From assembly GCF_001722335.1 (NCBI RefSeq), contig NZ_MIHA01000004.1, positions 186,001 to 250,000 on the forward strand: a stretch of 64,000 nt of DNA. Direction: 5' to 3'. Positions 50,034 through 59,798 of the stretch are shown here, one piece after another (the first letter of the stretch is position 1; each line of letters starts with the position of its first letter). The notes beneath the pieces are model-generated. The model did no database searches, was not told the origin of the DNA, and worked only from the letters and a program-made list of their open reading frames with translations. A program made the translations under genes and the position numbers. Source of the stretch: Mycolicibacterium flavescens (GTDB lineage: Bacteria > Actinomycetota > Actinomycetes > Mycobacteriales > Mycobacteriaceae).

Positions 50034-51206
50034 CTAATCGAGCAGATCGCGGACCACCGCGTCGGCCAGCAGGCGGCCGCGGTCGGTGAGCACGAGCCGG
50101 TCGGCGGCGCGGCGCAGCAGCCCGCCGTCGACCATCGCGTCGGCGCGGGGACGCTCGGTGTCGGTCAGCACACGCGCGGGCAGCCCCGAGCGCAGCCGGA
50201 CCCGCAGCATCACGTCCTCGATGTGCCTGGTGTCGGCGTCGAGGCGCTCGTAGTCGGCGACCGGGAGCACACCGTCGGCGAGCTGGCGCGCGTAGCCGGT
50301 CGGATGCTTGGTGTTCCACCAGCGCACGGCGTCGACGAAGCCGTGCGCGCCGGGTCCGGCGCCCCACCATTCGCCACCGTTCCAGTAGCCGAGATTGTGC
50401 CGGCATTCGCCGCCGGGCCTGCTCCAGTTCGACACCTCGTACCAGTCGAAGCCGGCGTCGCGCAGCCGGCCGTCGAGCAGCTCGTACCGGCGGGCCAGGA
50501 CGTCGTCGTCGGGCATCGCGAGTTCACCGCGCCGGACCCGGCGGGCCATCGCGGTGCCGTCCTCGACGATCAGCGCGTAGGCCGACAGGTGGTCGACCCC
50601 GGCGGCCAGCGCCGCGTCGAGCGAGCGCAGCAGATCGTCGTCGGACTCCCCGGGGGTGCCGTAGATGAGGTCGAGGCTGACGTGGTCGAACCCGGCCGCG
50701 GCGGCTTCACGCGCCGCCTCTGCGGCCCGTCCCGGCGAGTGGGTGCGGTCCAGGGTGGCCAGCACGTGCGGGGCGGTCGACTGCATGCCCAGCGAGATCC
50801 GGGTGTAGCCGGCCGCGCGCAGCTGCTCGAACAGCACCGGCGAGGTCGACTCCGGGTTCGCCTCGGTGGTCACCTCGGCGTCGGGGGCGAGGGCGAAGTT
50901 CGCGCGGACCGCGTCGAGCACGGCGGTCAGCCCCGCCGCGCCCAGCAGCGACGGGGTACCGCCGCCGACGAACACGGTGTCGATACGCACGGCGCCGACG
51001 TGGCCGGCCGCCGCGGCCAACTCGGCACCCAGCGCGGCCAGCCACCCGTCGGGGGTGGCGCCGCCGAGCTCGCCGGGGGTGTAGGTGTTGAAGTCGCAGT
51101 ACCCGCAGCGCGTCGCGCAGAACGGAACGTGGATGTAGACGCCGAACGGCCGGCCCGGGGTCGGGCGCAGGGCGGGCAGCGCGACGGGCGCCGTTCGGAC
51201 GGTCAT
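50034..51206 (-). CDS. hemN: radical SAM HemN/HemW-type protein
   Basis: This 390-aa protein starts at ATG 51206 (MTVRTAPVALPALRP). The radical SAM cluster motif CATRCGYC is at about residues 31-38, followed by FVGGGTPSLL, EANPES, ISLGMQS and LDLIYGTPGE. Called oxygen-independent coproporphyrinogen oxidase in M. tuberculosis (Rv2388c, 375 aa), but the lengths and motifs of this group fit HemW, a heme-binding chaperone, and a direct oxidase role is doubtful. It is divergent from the sirA operon. The adjacent rpfD gene of M. tuberculosis is absent here. Confidence 0.9.
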   Translation of the reverse strand: MTVRTAPVALPALRPTPGRPFGVYIHVPFCATRCGYCDFNTYTPGELGGATPDGWLAALGAELAAAAGHVGAVRIDTVFVGGGTPSLLGAAGLTAVLDAVRANFALAPDAEVTTEANPESTSPVLFEQLRAAGYTRISLGMQSTAPHVLATLDRTHSPGRAAEAAREAAAAGFDHVSLDLIYGTPGESDDDLLRSLDAALAAGVDHLSAYALIVEDGTAMARRVRRGELAMPDDDVLARRYELLDGRLRDAGFDWYEVSNWSRPGGECRHNLGYWNGGEWWGAGPGAHGFVDAVRWWNTKHPTGYARQLADGVLPVADYERLDADTRHIEDVMLRVRLRSGLPARVLTDTERPRADAMVDGGLLRRAADRLVLTDRGRLLADAVVRDLLD

Positions 51207-51291
51207 GCAGCCAGTCTCCCAGAGCGCCGTTGGACTCACGGTGAGCGCAAATATGGCCCGGTTAGGGCCGATGCGCGAGTTCATGGCACAA

Positions 51292-51319
51292 TTGACAACG
51301 TGTGCGCCGTCAGTAGCTT
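51292..51319 (+). promoter_or_regulatory. candidate sirA operon promoter
   Basis: TTGACA (51292-51297) and TAGCTT (51314-51319) are 16 bases apart. Transcription would start about 51326, upstream of the in-frame GTG 51339 of the leader peptide. Confidence 0.45.
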
Positions 51320-51404
51320 TCCCCAGCGTGTAGCGCTGGTGGCTCGGCGTCACGTCGACTTCAAGCGCGTGTGTACCTGTTGTTGTCTGCCCTCACGCGT
51401 GTGA
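51300..51404 (+). CDS. polycysteine leader peptide upstream of sirA
   Basis: An open frame ends ...RRHVDFKRVCTCCCLPSRV and stops at 51402-51404. The RRHVDF block is shared by actinobacterial leader peptides before sulfur genes, and the cysteine codons (one, then three in a row at 51378-51386) fit the known mycobacterial cysteine-responsive attenuator peptides. The start is unsure: GTG 51300 gives 34 aa including the conserved ALV before RRHVDF; GTG 51339 gives 21 aa and fits the promoter better. Stalling at Cys codons would alter folding of the 100-base region before sirA. Confidence 0.75.
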   Translation: MCAVSSFPQRVALVARRHVDFKRVCTCCCLPSRV

Positions 51405-51485
51405 TTTAGGTCCCAGCCCACCCCGTACTTTCAGCTGGCCGCCGGATCCGCGCCGCCGGACAGCCCCGGCGATGACGCGCGATCC

Positions 51486-51502
51486 GGCTCCACGAAGGAG
51501 CC
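51486..51502 (+). promoter_or_regulatory. hairpin sequestering the sirA ribosome site
   Basis: GGCTCC (51486-51491) pairs perfectly with GGAGCC (51497-51502) around ACGAA. The right arm contains the AGGAG Shine-Dalgarno of sirA, whose ATG is at 51506. It is the expected output element of the leader peptide 82 bases upstream. Confidence 0.6.
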
Positions 51503-51505
51503 ACC

Positions 51506-53188
51506 ATGACCACAGCGGAATCCGCCCCCAAGCCCGCCAAGCGCAAGCGCGCCGAAGGCCAGTGGGCGCACGGCTACCGCGAACCGCTCAACGCCAACGA
51601 GCAGTTCAAGAAGGACGACGACGCGCTCAACGTGCGCAGTCGCATCATCGACATCTACTCCAAGACCGGTTTCGACGGTATCGACAAGCAGGATCTGCGG
51701 GGTCGGTTCCGCTGGATGGGGCTCTACACCCAGCGCGAGCAGGGCTACGACGGCACCTGGACCGGTGACGAGAACGCCGACCTGCTCGAGGCCAAGTACT
51801 TCATGATGCGGGTGCGCTGCGACGGCAAGGCGCTCTCGGCCGCCGCGCTGCGCACCCTGGGCCAGATCTCCATCGACTTCGCCCGCGACACCGCCGACAT
51901 CTCCGACCGGATGAACCTGCAGTATCACTGGCTGCGGGTCGAGGACGTGCCCGAGATCTGGGAGCGGCTGGCCGCGCACGGCCTGCAGACCACCGAGGCG
52001 TGCGGCGACTGCCCGCGCGGGATGCTGGGCTCGCCGCTGGCCGGCGAGTCCCTCGACGAGGTGCTCGACCCGACACCGGCGCTCGACGAGATCGTGCGGC
52101 GCTACATCGGCAACCCGGAGTACTCCAACCTGCCGCGTAAGTACAAGACCGCGATCTCCAGTCTGCAGGACGTCGCGCATGAGGTCAACGACATCTCGTT
52201 CATCGGGGTCAACCATCCCGAGCACGGCCCGGGCCTGGATCTGTGGGTCGGCGGCGGGCTGTCGACCAACCCGATGCTGGCCCAGCGCGTGGGCGCGTGG
52301 GTGCCGCTCGACGAGGTGCCCGACGTGTGGGAGGCCGCGACCGCGGTGTTCCGCGATTACGGGTACCGGCGGCTGCGGTCCAAGGCGCGGCTGAAGTTCC
52401 TGATCAAGGACTGGGGTGTCGAGAAGTTCCGCCAGGTGCTCGAGGACGAGTACCTGGGCCGCAAGTTGATCGACGGCCCGGCGCCCGAGCCGGTCAAGCA
52501 CCCGATCGACCACGTCGGCGTCCAGAAGCTCAAGAACGGTCTCAACGCCGTCGGTGTGTCCCCGATCGCGGGCCGGGTGTCGGGCACGATCCTGACGAAG
52601 GTGGCCGACCTGGCCGAGGCCGTCGGCTCCGACCGGATCCGGTTCACCCCGTATCAGAAGCTGATCATCCTCGACGTGCCCGACGACAAGCTCGAGGAAC
52701 TGTCGGCGGGACTGAACGCGCTCGGGCTGCCGCCGGAGCCGTCGCACTGGCGCAAGAACCTGATGGCTTGCACGGGTATCGAGTTCTGCAAGCTGTCGTT
52801 CACCGAGACCCGGACGCGCGCGCAGGTGCTGGTGCCTGAGCTGGAGAAGCGGCTCGAGGACATCAACGCCCAACTGGACGTGCCGATCACCGTGAACATC
52901 AACGGCTGCCCGAACTCGTGCGCGCGGATCCAGGTCGCCGACATCGGGTTCAAGGGCCAGATGGTCGACGACGGCAACGGCAACTCGGTCGAGGGTTTCC
53001 AGGTGCATCTGGGCGGGAGCCTGGGCCTGGACAGCGGTTTCGGCCGCAAGCTGCGGCAACACAAGGTGCTGTCCAGCGAGCTCGGCGACTACATCGACCG
53101 GGTGGTGCGCAACTTCGTGAAACAACGCGAGCAGGGTGAGCGTTTCGCTACGTGGGCGATCAGAGCGGACGAGGCGGATTTGCGATGA
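51506..53188 (+). CDS. sirA: ferredoxin-dependent sulfite reductase SirA (NirA)
   Basis: This 560-aa siroheme/4Fe-4S enzyme reduces sulfite to sulfide for cysteine synthesis. Ferrite domains repeat in two halves. The cluster and siroheme ligands are ACTGIEFCK (about 422-430) and NGCPNSC (about 468-474). The tyrosine and cysteine of the special cross-link seen in the family correspond to GLYTQRE (about 73) and TTEACGDCPRG (about 165). Length equals the M. tuberculosis enzyme within a few residues. It is the first structural gene of the sirA-cysH-che1 operon and is under the leader peptide/hairpin. Confidence 0.96.
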   Translation: MTTAESAPKPAKRKRAEGQWAHGYREPLNANEQFKKDDDALNVRSRIIDIYSKTGFDGIDKQDLRGRFRWMGLYTQREQGYDGTWTGDENADLLEAKYFMMRVRCDGKALSAAALRTLGQISIDFARDTADISDRMNLQYHWLRVEDVPEIWERLAAHGLQTTEACGDCPRGMLGSPLAGESLDEVLDPTPALDEIVRRYIGNPEYSNLPRKYKTAISSLQDVAHEVNDISFIGVNHPEHGPGLDLWVGGGLSTNPMLAQRVGAWVPLDEVPDVWEAATAVFRDYGYRRLRSKARLKFLIKDWGVEKFRQVLEDEYLGRKLIDGPAPEPVKHPIDHVGVQKLKNGLNAVGVSPIAGRVSGTILTKVADLAEAVGSDRIRFTPYQKLIILDVPDDKLEELSAGLNALGLPPEPSHWRKNLMACTGIEFCKLSFTETRTRAQVLVPELEKRLEDINAQLDVPITVNINGCPNSCARIQVADIGFKGQMVDDGNGNSVEGFQVHLGGSLGLDSGFGRKLRQHKVLSSELGDYIDRVVRNFVKQREQGERFATWAIRADEADLR

Positions 53189-53216
53189 GCGCTTGCGCGA
53201 AGAGCGGAGAACACCG

Positions 53217-53921
53217 GTGAGCGAATTGGCGACGGACATCGATCTGCAGGCACTGGCCGAGCGCGGCGCGGCCGAACTCGACGGCGCCAGCGCACTCGAC
53301 CTGCTGCGCTGGACCGACGAGAACTTCGGCGGCAACTACGTGGTGGCGTCGAACATGCAGGACGCGGTGCTGGTGCACATGGCCGCGCAGGTGCGTCCCG
53401 GTGTGGACATCCTGTTCCTCGACACCGGTTACCACTTCGCCGAGACCATCGGCACCCGCGACGCGGTCGAGGCGGTCTACGACGTCAACATCGTCAACGT
53501 CAGCCCGGAGCGCAGTGTGCCCGAGCAGGACGCGCTGTTCGGCAAGGACCTGTTCGCCCGTGAGCCCAACGAGTGCTGCCGGATGCGCAAGGTCGAGCCG
53601 CTGTCGAAGGCGCTGAGCGGCTACTCCGCGTGGGTGACCGGGATCCGCCGGGTGGAGGCCCCGACCCGGGCCAACGCCCCGTTCATCAGCTGGGACAACG
53701 CTTTCGGGCTGGTGAAGATCAACCCGCTGGCGGCGTGGACCGACGAGGAGATGCAGGCCTACATCGACACGCACGGGGTGCTGGTCAACCCGCTGGTCGA
53801 GGAGGGGTATCCGTCGATCGGCTGCGCGCCGTGCACGGCGAAGCCGGTCGAGGGCGCCGATCCGCGCAGCGGGCGCTGGGCGGGCACCGGCAAGATCGAA
53901 TGCGGGCTGCACGCGTCGTGA
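53217..53921 (+). CDS. cysH: APS reductase CysH (4Fe-4S type)
   Basis: This 234-aa enzyme reduces adenylylsulfate to sulfite. The start is GTG 53217 (V/M-SELATDIDLQAL) with GGAG about 9 bases upstream; the open frame to 53136 lies in sirA. The four cluster cysteines of APS (not PAPS) reductases are present in NECCRMRKVEPL (about 120) and GCAPC (about 205), and the catalytic C-terminal Cys is in KIECGLHAS. The substrate loop ASNMQDAVLVHM is typical. It supplies sulfite to SirA. Confidence 0.95.
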   Translation: MSELATDIDLQALAERGAAELDGASALDLLRWTDENFGGNYVVASNMQDAVLVHMAAQVRPGVDILFLDTGYHFAETIGTRDAVEAVYDVNIVNVSPERSVPEQDALFGKDLFAREPNECCRMRKVEPLSKALSGYSAWVTGIRRVEAPTRANAPFISWDNAFGLVKINPLAAWTDEEMQAYIDTHGVLVNPLVEEGYPSIGCAPCTAKPVEGADPRSGRWAGTGKIECGLHAS

Positions 53922-53928
53922 GGTTCTC

Positions 53929-54633
53929 GTGACGCTGGTGCTCACCGCGCACGGCAGCGCCGACCCACGCTCGGCGGCGGTCACCCACGCGGTGGCGGGC
54001 CGGATCCGCCGGCTGCGGCCGTGGCTCGACGTCCGTGCGGCGTTCCTCGAACAGACCGGACCGGACCTGGGTGAGGTGCTGCGCGGGCTGGACGGCCCCG
54101 CCGTGGTGGTCCCGTTCCTGTTGGCCAGTGCCTTTCACGCGCGCATCGACATCCCCGCGGTGATCGAGGAGTCGCGCGCGGTGGTCGACCGTGCCGAGGT
54201 GCTCGGCGAGGATCCCGCGCTGTTGACCGTGCTGCGTCAGCGGCTGACCGAGACCGGGGTCTCCCCCGACGACGACGACCTCGGCGTGCTGGTCGTCGCG
54301 GTGGGCTCGTCGCACCCGGCCGCCAACGCCAGGACTGCGACCGTCGCCCAGCATCTGTCGCGGGGAACCCGATGGGCGGCAACCGAAGTCGCGTTCGCCA
54401 CCGGACCGTACGCCGGTGTCGCCGAGGCCGCCGACCGGCTGCGGGCCCGCGGGGCCGAGCGGTTGGTCATTGCCCCCTGGTTCCTGGCGCACGGTCGGAT
54501 CACCGACCGGGTCGCCAGTTATGCAGCGGCGCAGTCGATTCCGATGTCCGAGCCGCTCGGTTCGCACAACCTGGTGGCCGCGACGGTGCTGGACCGCTAC
54601 GACGCGGTGACGGCCGTCGACGTCGCCGCCTGA
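53929..54633 (+). CDS. che1: sirohydrochlorin ferrochelatase-like protein (CbiX/Che1)
   Basis: This 234-aa CbiX-type chelatase has two repeated halves: N-terminal LVLTAHGSADPRSAAV with the metal-binding His, and a second half with LGVLVVAVGSSHPAAN; a third conserved stretch, ERLVIAPWFLAHGRITDR, follows. It probably inserts iron in sirohydrochlorin to make the siroheme that SirA needs. GTG 53929 begins 7 bases after the cysH stop. It corresponds to Rv2393. Two bases separate its stop from that of the convergent broken gene. Confidence 0.88.
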   Translation: MTLVLTAHGSADPRSAAVTHAVAGRIRRLRPWLDVRAAFLEQTGPDLGEVLRGLDGPAVVVPFLLASAFHARIDIPAVIEESRAVVDRAEVLGEDPALLTVLRQRLTETGVSPDDDDLGVLVVAVGSSHPAANARTATVAQHLSRGTRWAATEVAFATGPYAGVAEAADRLRARGAERLVIAPWFLAHGRITDRVASYAAAQSIPMSEPLGSHNLVAATVLDRYDAVTAVDVAA

Positions 54634-54635
54634 CC

Positions 54636-55822
54636 TCACACGACCGGGCTGATCTGCTCGGCCACCCCGAGCAGCGACTTACCGAACACCTCGTATCCCA
54701 CGGCCGCGTTCAGCCCGGCATGCCTGGCCATGACGTTCGCGTCGCGCCAGAACCGTTGCAGCGGGTGGGCTTCGGCGAAGGATCCGGCACCGTGCACATC
54801 GAGCAGCATCTGGATGGAGTCGAGGATCTGGCGGCTCGCATACCCCGCGGCGGCCCGCATCCGCGCGCGGTCGGCGTAGTCGACCGGCTGACGGGCGGTG
54901 GTCGCGGCGTCCATTTCGTCGGCGATCCGGTAGGCGTGCATCCGGGCGGTGTCGACCTTCAGAGCCGCCTCGGCGATCTGCACCTGGACCCCGACCGATT
55001 CGCTCTGCCGGGTGTAGACCGTGTGATGGATCCCCTTCGTCGCCGCCTTGGCGACGGTGTGCTCCAACGCCGCCTTCGCCAGACCCAGCAGCGGGCCCAG
55101 GATGACCACCGTCGAGAACGCCCCGACCGGCAGCCGGTAGATGGGTTCGCTGAGGGGCGGTTCGGCACCGATGACGGCGCTCAGCGGAAGTAGCCGGTGC
55201 TCGGGCACGAACACGTCCTCGGCCACCCAGGTGTGGCTGCCGGTTCCGCGCATGCCGACGGTGCGCCAGTTCTCGTCGAGCACAAGGTCTGTCCGGGGCA
55301 CCAGCGCGAAGTACTGCTCGGCCGGCGCCGTATCGGCCTCGACCGTGACGCCGACCGCAGCCCAGTCGGCATGCGGCGACCCCGACGCGTAGGACCAGCG
55401 GCCGCTGAACCGCACCCCGCCGTCGACCCGGCGACCGTCGCCGGATCACCGGTGGCCGTGATCCTGACATCCGGGGTGTCCGCGAAGACCTCCTCCTGCG
55501 CGCGATCGCCGGTGAGGGCGGCCGCCCAGGAACCGCCGGCGCCGATGCAGACCACCCACGCCGCCGACCCGTCGGCGACGCCCAGCGTTTCGGTGACCTC
55601 CACCAGCGTGCGGACCGACACCGCGTAACCGCCGAAGCGACGCGGGGCGAACAGCCGGAACAGACCGGCACCGGTCAACGCATCGATCACCTCGTCGGCC
55701 TGCCGCCGATCGGCCTCCCCGTGCGCAGCGAACCGGGCCAGCACCGGCTGCAGTTGCTGTGCCCGGCTTACCAATTCGGCCCGGCTCGGAATGTCGGTGC
55801 TCGTCGTCATCGCATCTCCCAT
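54636..55822 (-). pseudogene. acyl-CoA dehydrogenase/DszC-like flavoprotein, frameshifted
   Basis: Two overlapping minus-strand frames make one protein of about 395 aa. The 5' part runs from ATG 55822 (MGDAMTTSTDIPSRAELV) through GLFRLFAPRRFGGY and SAAWVVCIGAGGSWAA to DVRITATGDP. The 3' part resumes at RVDGGVRFSGRWSYASGSPHADW and runs through GMRGTGSHTWVAEDVFVP to the end. The frame break is at about 55426-55440, where one base (probably a C in a GGTCGCCGGG context) is missing. The family covers flavin-dependent monooxygenases of the HsaA/DszC type. It is a pseudogene, or a functional gene if this is a sequencing error. GAGGAGGGG precedes the start. Confidence 0.8.
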
Positions 55823-55906
55823 CGCGGTCGTCCCCTCCTCAGAGAGGTAAACGACCACGCGGCGGGATCGCCTCACCGGTGTGACGACGCTCACGCGACG
55901 CCGTTC

Positions 55907-56965
55907 TCAGGCGTTGGTCAGAGCCCCGTCGTCGTCGGCGCTGTCGCTGTGCGGGATGTCGGTCCCGCCGGGCAACTGCGGCACTCGGGTGGCGCGCACG
56001 TAGACCGTGTCGCCCTCCTTGAGCGCGAGTGCCTCGGCGTCGCCGCGGGTGATCTGCGCGGTGAACGACGTGTGATCGGTGGCGCTGGTCAGTTCCACGC
56101 GAACCTCGAAGCCCAGCATGACGATCCGGTTGACCGTCGCGCGCAGCACACCGGTGGCCTGGATCGAGTCGTCGGACGAGGCGATGGCCATGTCGGGTGT
56201 GCGTCCGACCCGGATGTCGTGCGGGCGCACCAGCGACCCGTTGAGGGAGGACACCGCGCCGAGAAACGACATCACGAACGCGTTGGCCGGGGCGTCGTAC
56301 ACCTCTTCGGGTGTGCCGACCTGCTCGATGCGCCCCTTGTTCAGCACCGCGATGCGGTCGGCGACGTCGAGCGCCTCGGACTGGTCGTGGGTGACCAGCA
56401 CCGTGGTGACGTGCACCTCGTCGTGCAACCGGCGCAGCCAGGCCCGCAGGTCCTCACGCACCTTGGCGTCGAGCGCGCCGAACGGCTCGTCGAGCAGCAG
56501 CACCTGCGGGTCGACGGCCAGCGCGCGGGCCAGCGCCATGCGCTGGCGCTGCCCGCCGGAGAGCTGGTTGGGGTAGCGGGTCTGAAAACCGGCCAGCCCC
56601 ACCACTTCCAGCAGGTTGTCGACCTTCTCGGTGATCTCGGCCTTGGGCCGCTTGCGGATCTTGAGCCCGAACGCGACGTTGTCGCGCACGGTCAGGTGTT
56701 TGAACGCCGCGTAGTGCTGGAACACGAAGCCGATACCGCGGCGCTGCGGCGGCACGTCGGTGACGTCGCGGCCGTTGATCGTGATGGTGCCGGTGTCGGG
56801 CTGGTCCAGCCCGGCGATGGCGCGCAGCAGTGTCGACTTGCCCGAGCCGCTGGGCCCCAGCAGGGCGGTCAGCGAACCCGACGGCACCTCGAAGTCGACG
56901 TCGTCGAGTGCGGCGAACTCACCGTAGCGCTTGTTGGCGCCCCGCACGACGATCGCATCGGTCAT
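55907..56965 (-). CDS. cysA: sulfate ABC importer ATPase CysA
   Basis: This 352-aa ATPase powers the SubI-CysT-CysW importer. Motifs are Walker [19 protein letters not shown] (about 34), Q-loop [11 protein letters not shown], signature [15 protein letters not shown] (about 135), Walker [13 protein letters not shown] and H-loop [11 protein letters not shown]. The C-terminal TOBE-like regulatory domain (about 240-340) is [14 protein letters not shown] onward. ATG 56965 begins 17 bases after cysW. It is the last gene of the operon and matches Rv2397c (351 aa). Confidence 0.96.
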   Translation of the reverse strand: MTDAIVVRGANKRYGEFAALDDVDFEVPSGSLTALLGPSGSGKSTLLRAIAGLDQPDTGTITINGRDVTDVPPQRRGIGFVFQHYAAFKHLTVRDNVAFGLKIRKRPKAEITEKVDNLLEVVGLAGFQTRYPNQLSGGQRQRMALARALAVDPQVLLLDEPFGALDAKVREDLRAWLRRLHDEVHVTTVLVTHDQSEALDVADRIAVLNKGRIEQVGTPEEVYDAPANAFVMSFLGAVSSLNGSLVRPHDIRVGRTPDMAIASSDDSIQATGVLRATVNRIVMLGFEVRVELTSATDHTSFTAQITRGDAEALALKEGDTVYVRATRVPQLPGGTDIPHSDSADDDGALTNA

Positions 56966-56982
56966 GTCTGTTCTCCCTGAAC

Positions 56983-57795
56983 CTATTTGCTCGCCCGCGC
57001 CCGTCGGGCGTCGAGCACCACCTGCGCGATCAGCACCACCACCGCCACCGTCATCAACAGCGTCGACACCGCGTACGCGCCGTACTCGGCGCCGCGGGCG
57101 TACCGGTCCGACACCAGCAGGGTCAGCGTCTGAGACGTGCCCGGCAGGTTGGACGACACCATCAGCACCGCGCCGTATTCGCCGAGCGTGCGCGCGATCG
57201 TCAACACGATGCCGTACGTCAGACCCCAGCGGATCGACGGCAGCGTGATCCGCCAGAACGTCTGCCACCACTGCGAACCCAGCGTCGCGGCGGCCTCCTC
57301 CATGTCGGTGCCGATCTCGTGCAGCACCGGTTCGACCTCGCGGATGACGAACGGCACGGTGACGAAGATGCTGGCCAGCACGATGCCCGGAATGCCGAAG
57401 ATGATCTTGAACCCGAGGCTGTTCTCGACGAACCCGAACAGCCCCGCCGATCCCCACAGCAGGATCAGCGCGACACCGACCACCACCGGCGACACCGCGA
57501 ACGGCAGATCGATCACCGCCTGCAACGCACTCTTGCCGCGGAACTTGTTGCGCGCCAACACCAGCGCTGTCGGCACGCCGAACAGCACGTTGAGCGGCAC
57601 CACGATCGCCACCACCAGCAGCGACAGGTTCAGCGCCGAGATCGCGGCCGGCGTCGTGATCGACTCGACGAACGCACCGAACCCGGGGGCGAACGTGCGC
57701 CACAGGATCAGGCCCACCGGCACCACGACCAGGATCACGATGTAGGCCAGCGCGACGTAACGCAGCAGGTGCTTCACGACCGGCGACGGTGTCAC
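56983..57795 (-). CDS. cysW: sulfate ABC importer permease CysW
   Basis: This 270-aa permease has six hydrophobic helices. Start GTG 57795 ([19 protein letters not shown]) overlaps the cysT stop (GTGA); the longer open frame lies in cysT. The EAA loop that contacts CysA is [35 protein letters not shown] is the typical CysW C-terminal block. It pairs with CysT to form the channel. Confidence 0.95.
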   Translation of the reverse strand: MTPSPVVKHLLRYVALAYIVILVVVPVGLILWRTFAPGFGAFVESITTPAAISALNLSLLVVAIVVPLNVLFGVPTALVLARNKFRGKSALQAVIDLPFAVSPVVVGVALILLWGSAGLFGFVENSLGFKIIFGIPGIVLASIFVTVPFVIREVEPVLHEIGTDMEEAAATLGSQWWQTFWRITLPSIRWGLTYGIVLTIARTLGEYGAVLMVSSNLPGTSQTLTLLVSDRYARGAEYGAYAVSTLLMTVAVVVLIAQVVLDARRARASK

Positions 57796-58658
57796 TGCGC
57801 CAGTTCCTCCCGCTTGGCCGCCCGCGACCCGATCGCCCGCAGGATGAACAACACGACGAACGAGATCAACAGCAGCACAATGGAGATCGCCGCCGCGCCG
57901 GTGCGGTCGTCGTTCTCGATCAGCGTCCGGATCCACTGCGAGGACACCTCGGTCTCACCGGGCACCGCACCACCGATGAGCACCACCGAACCGAACTCGC
58001 CGATCGCCCGCGAGAACGCCAACCCGGCGCCGGACAGCAGCGCGGGCAGCAGCGCAGGCAGGACCACCCTGGTGAAGATCACCCGGTTGCTGGCGCCCAG
58101 TGACGCCGCGGCCTCCTCGACCTCGCGGTCGAGTTCGAGCAGCACCGGTTGCACCGAACGCACCACGAACGGCAGCGTGACGAACAGCAGCGCCACCCCG
58201 ATCCCCCACTTGGTGTGCTGCAGGTGCAGGCCGACGGGGCTGGCCGGGCCGTAGAGCGCCAGCATCACCAGGCTGGCCACGATCGTCGGCAGCGCGAACG
58301 GCAGGTCGATGACCGAGTCGACCAGCCGCCTGCCCGGGAAGTCGTCGCGGGTCAGCACCCACGCCACCAACAGGCCGAACACCATGTTGACCGCGGTCAC
58401 CCCGAACGACACCGTCAGCGTCACCCGGAACGACTCGACCGCGGCGTTCGAGGTGACCGCCGCCCAGAACGCCTGCCAGCCGCCGCCGGCGGCCTGCCAG
58501 AGGATCGCCGCCAGCGGCAGCAGCACGATCAGGCTCAGCCAGATCGACGCGGCTCCCACGCGCAGCGAGGTGGTGCCGTGGCGGCGGCCCAGGAAAGCGG
58601 ACGCCCGGCCCGGCTCACCGTCGGTGAAGTCGGGCCGGGCTGCCAGCGAAGAGGTCAT
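57792..58658 (-). CDS. cysT: sulfate ABC importer permease CysT
   Basis: This 288-aa permease has six helices. ATG 58658 ([15 protein letters not shown]) overlaps the subI stop (ATGA), so the operon is translationally coupled throughout. The EAA loop is [28 protein letters not shown], in parts, and the block [16 protein letters not shown] is characteristic. A 25-residue polar N-terminus precedes the first helix. Confidence 0.95.
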   Translation of the reverse strand: MTSSLAARPDFTDGEPGRASAFLGRRHGTTSLRVGAASIWLSLIVLLPLAAILWQAAGGGWQAFWAAVTSNAAVESFRVTLTVSFGVTAVNMVFGLLVAWVLTRDDFPGRRLVDSVIDLPFALPTIVASLVMLALYGPASPVGLHLQHTKWGIGVALLFVTLPFVVRSVQPVLLELDREVEEAAASLGASNRVIFTRVVLPALLPALLSGAGLAFSRAIGEFGSVVLIGGAVPGETEVSSQWIRTLIENDDRTGAAAISIVLLLISFVVLFILRAIGSRAAKREELAQ

Positions 58659-59668
58659 CCGGTCGCCTGGGTGTAGATCTTGGTGATGGAACCGTTGTCC
58701 TTGTCGAACAGCGCGGGATCCACCTCGGCCCAGCCGCCGAGGTCGGCGATGGTCCACAGCTTGGCGGGGGCGGGGTACTTGTCCTTGAACTCCTCGAGCA
58801 CGCCGGGGTCGACGGGCCGGAAACCGGCCTCGGCCCACAGTTTCTGGGCCTCCGGGGTGTACAGGAAGTTCTTCAGCGCGGTGGCCTTGTCCTGGTGCGT
58901 GCTGGTGGTCACGACGGCGACCGGGTTCTCGATCTTGAAGGTCTCCGGCGGGTTGACGTACTCGAGGTCGAAGTTCAGCGCCTCGTTCTCGTAGGCCAGC
59001 AGCACGTCGCCGCTGCCCTGGCGGAACACGTCGGTGGCCTCACGGCCCGAGCCGGGACGCAACTTGATGTGCTCGGTCACCAGTTCGGTGACATAGTCCA
59101 GACCGGCCTGCGGATCCTGGCCGCCCTTGCTGGCCCACGCGTACGGCGCCAGCAGGTTCCACTTGGCCGACCCCGAACTCAGCGGGCTGGGCGTGATGAC
59201 CTCGACGCCGGGCTTGAGCAGGTCGCCCCAGTCCTTGATGCCCTTGGGGTTGCCGGGGCGCACCGCCAGCGACACCACCGAACCGAACGGGATGCCCTTG
59301 GTGGCGCCGGCGTTCCAGTCCTCGGTCACCTTGTCGGCCTTGACCAACCGGGTGATGTCGGGTTCGACGGAGAAGTTCACGATGTCGGCGGGCTTGCCGT
59401 CGACGACGGCGCGGGACTGATCACCGGAGGCGCCGTAGGACGTGGTGACCGCGACGCCCTTGCCTTCCGGGGTGGCGGCGAACGCGGGGATGACTTTGCT
59501 CCAGCCGGGTTCGGGCACCGCGTACGCGACGAGCGTCAGCGTGGTGTCGGCCTTTTCGCCGGCGGTGTCGCCGGCGACGTCGCTGGACCCGCCGCCGCAC
59601 GCGGCCAGCAGGGTGGCGCTGGCGGCGAGTGCGGCGGCGACGCGCCAGGTGTTGCGAATGGTGACCAT
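58655..59668 (-). CDS. subI: sulfate-binding lipoprotein SubI
   Basis: This 337-aa substrate-binding protein has a lipoprotein signal peptide (MVTIRNTWRVAAALAASATLLAAC) with lipobox LLAAC and the lipidated Cys at 24. The mature part has the sulfate-binding features TLTLVAYAVPEPGW, TSYGASGDQSRAV, DIVNFSVEPDITRLV and TPSPLSSGSAKWN. It binds sulfate outside the membrane and delivers it to CysTW. ATG 59668 has AGGAAAGG upstream. It is first in the operon and preceded at 130 bases by a cysteine-rich leader. Confidence 0.95.
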   Translation of the reverse strand: MVTIRNTWRVAAALAASATLLAACGGGSSDVAGDTAGEKADTTLTLVAYAVPEPGWSKVIPAFAATPEGKGVAVTTSYGASGDQSRAVVDGKPADIVNFSVEPDITRLVKADKVTEDWNAGATKGIPFGSVVSLAVRPGNPKGIKDWGDLLKPGVEVITPSPLSSGSAKWNLLAPYAWASKGGQDPQAGLDYVTELVTEHIKLRPGSGREATDVFRQGSGDVLLAYENEALNFDLEYVNPPETFKIENPVAVVTTSTHQDKATALKNFLYTPEAQKLWAEAGFRPVDPGVLEEFKDKYPAPAKLWTIADLGGWAEVDPALFDKDNGSITKIYTQATG

Positions 59669-59700
59669 CGGGGACCTTTCCTGAAGGGACTTCGGTGTGA

Positions 59701-59716
59701 ACGGGATGGAACCCGT
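59701..59716 (-). promoter_or_regulatory. stem-loop in the subI leader region
   Basis: ACGGG and CCCGT form a perfect 5-bp stem around a 6-base loop, between the polycysteine leader and subI. Together with a small CCTT/AAGG stem over the subI ribosome site (about 59676-59688), it could take part in attenuation. This is inference. Confidence 0.35.
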
Positions 59717-59798
59717 CTCGACGGAAAGGCGTTGGATCAGCCCCTAAGGCGTGACCTCGACAGCCGTTACCGACACCAGACCGCGGACGGGTGAGGAG

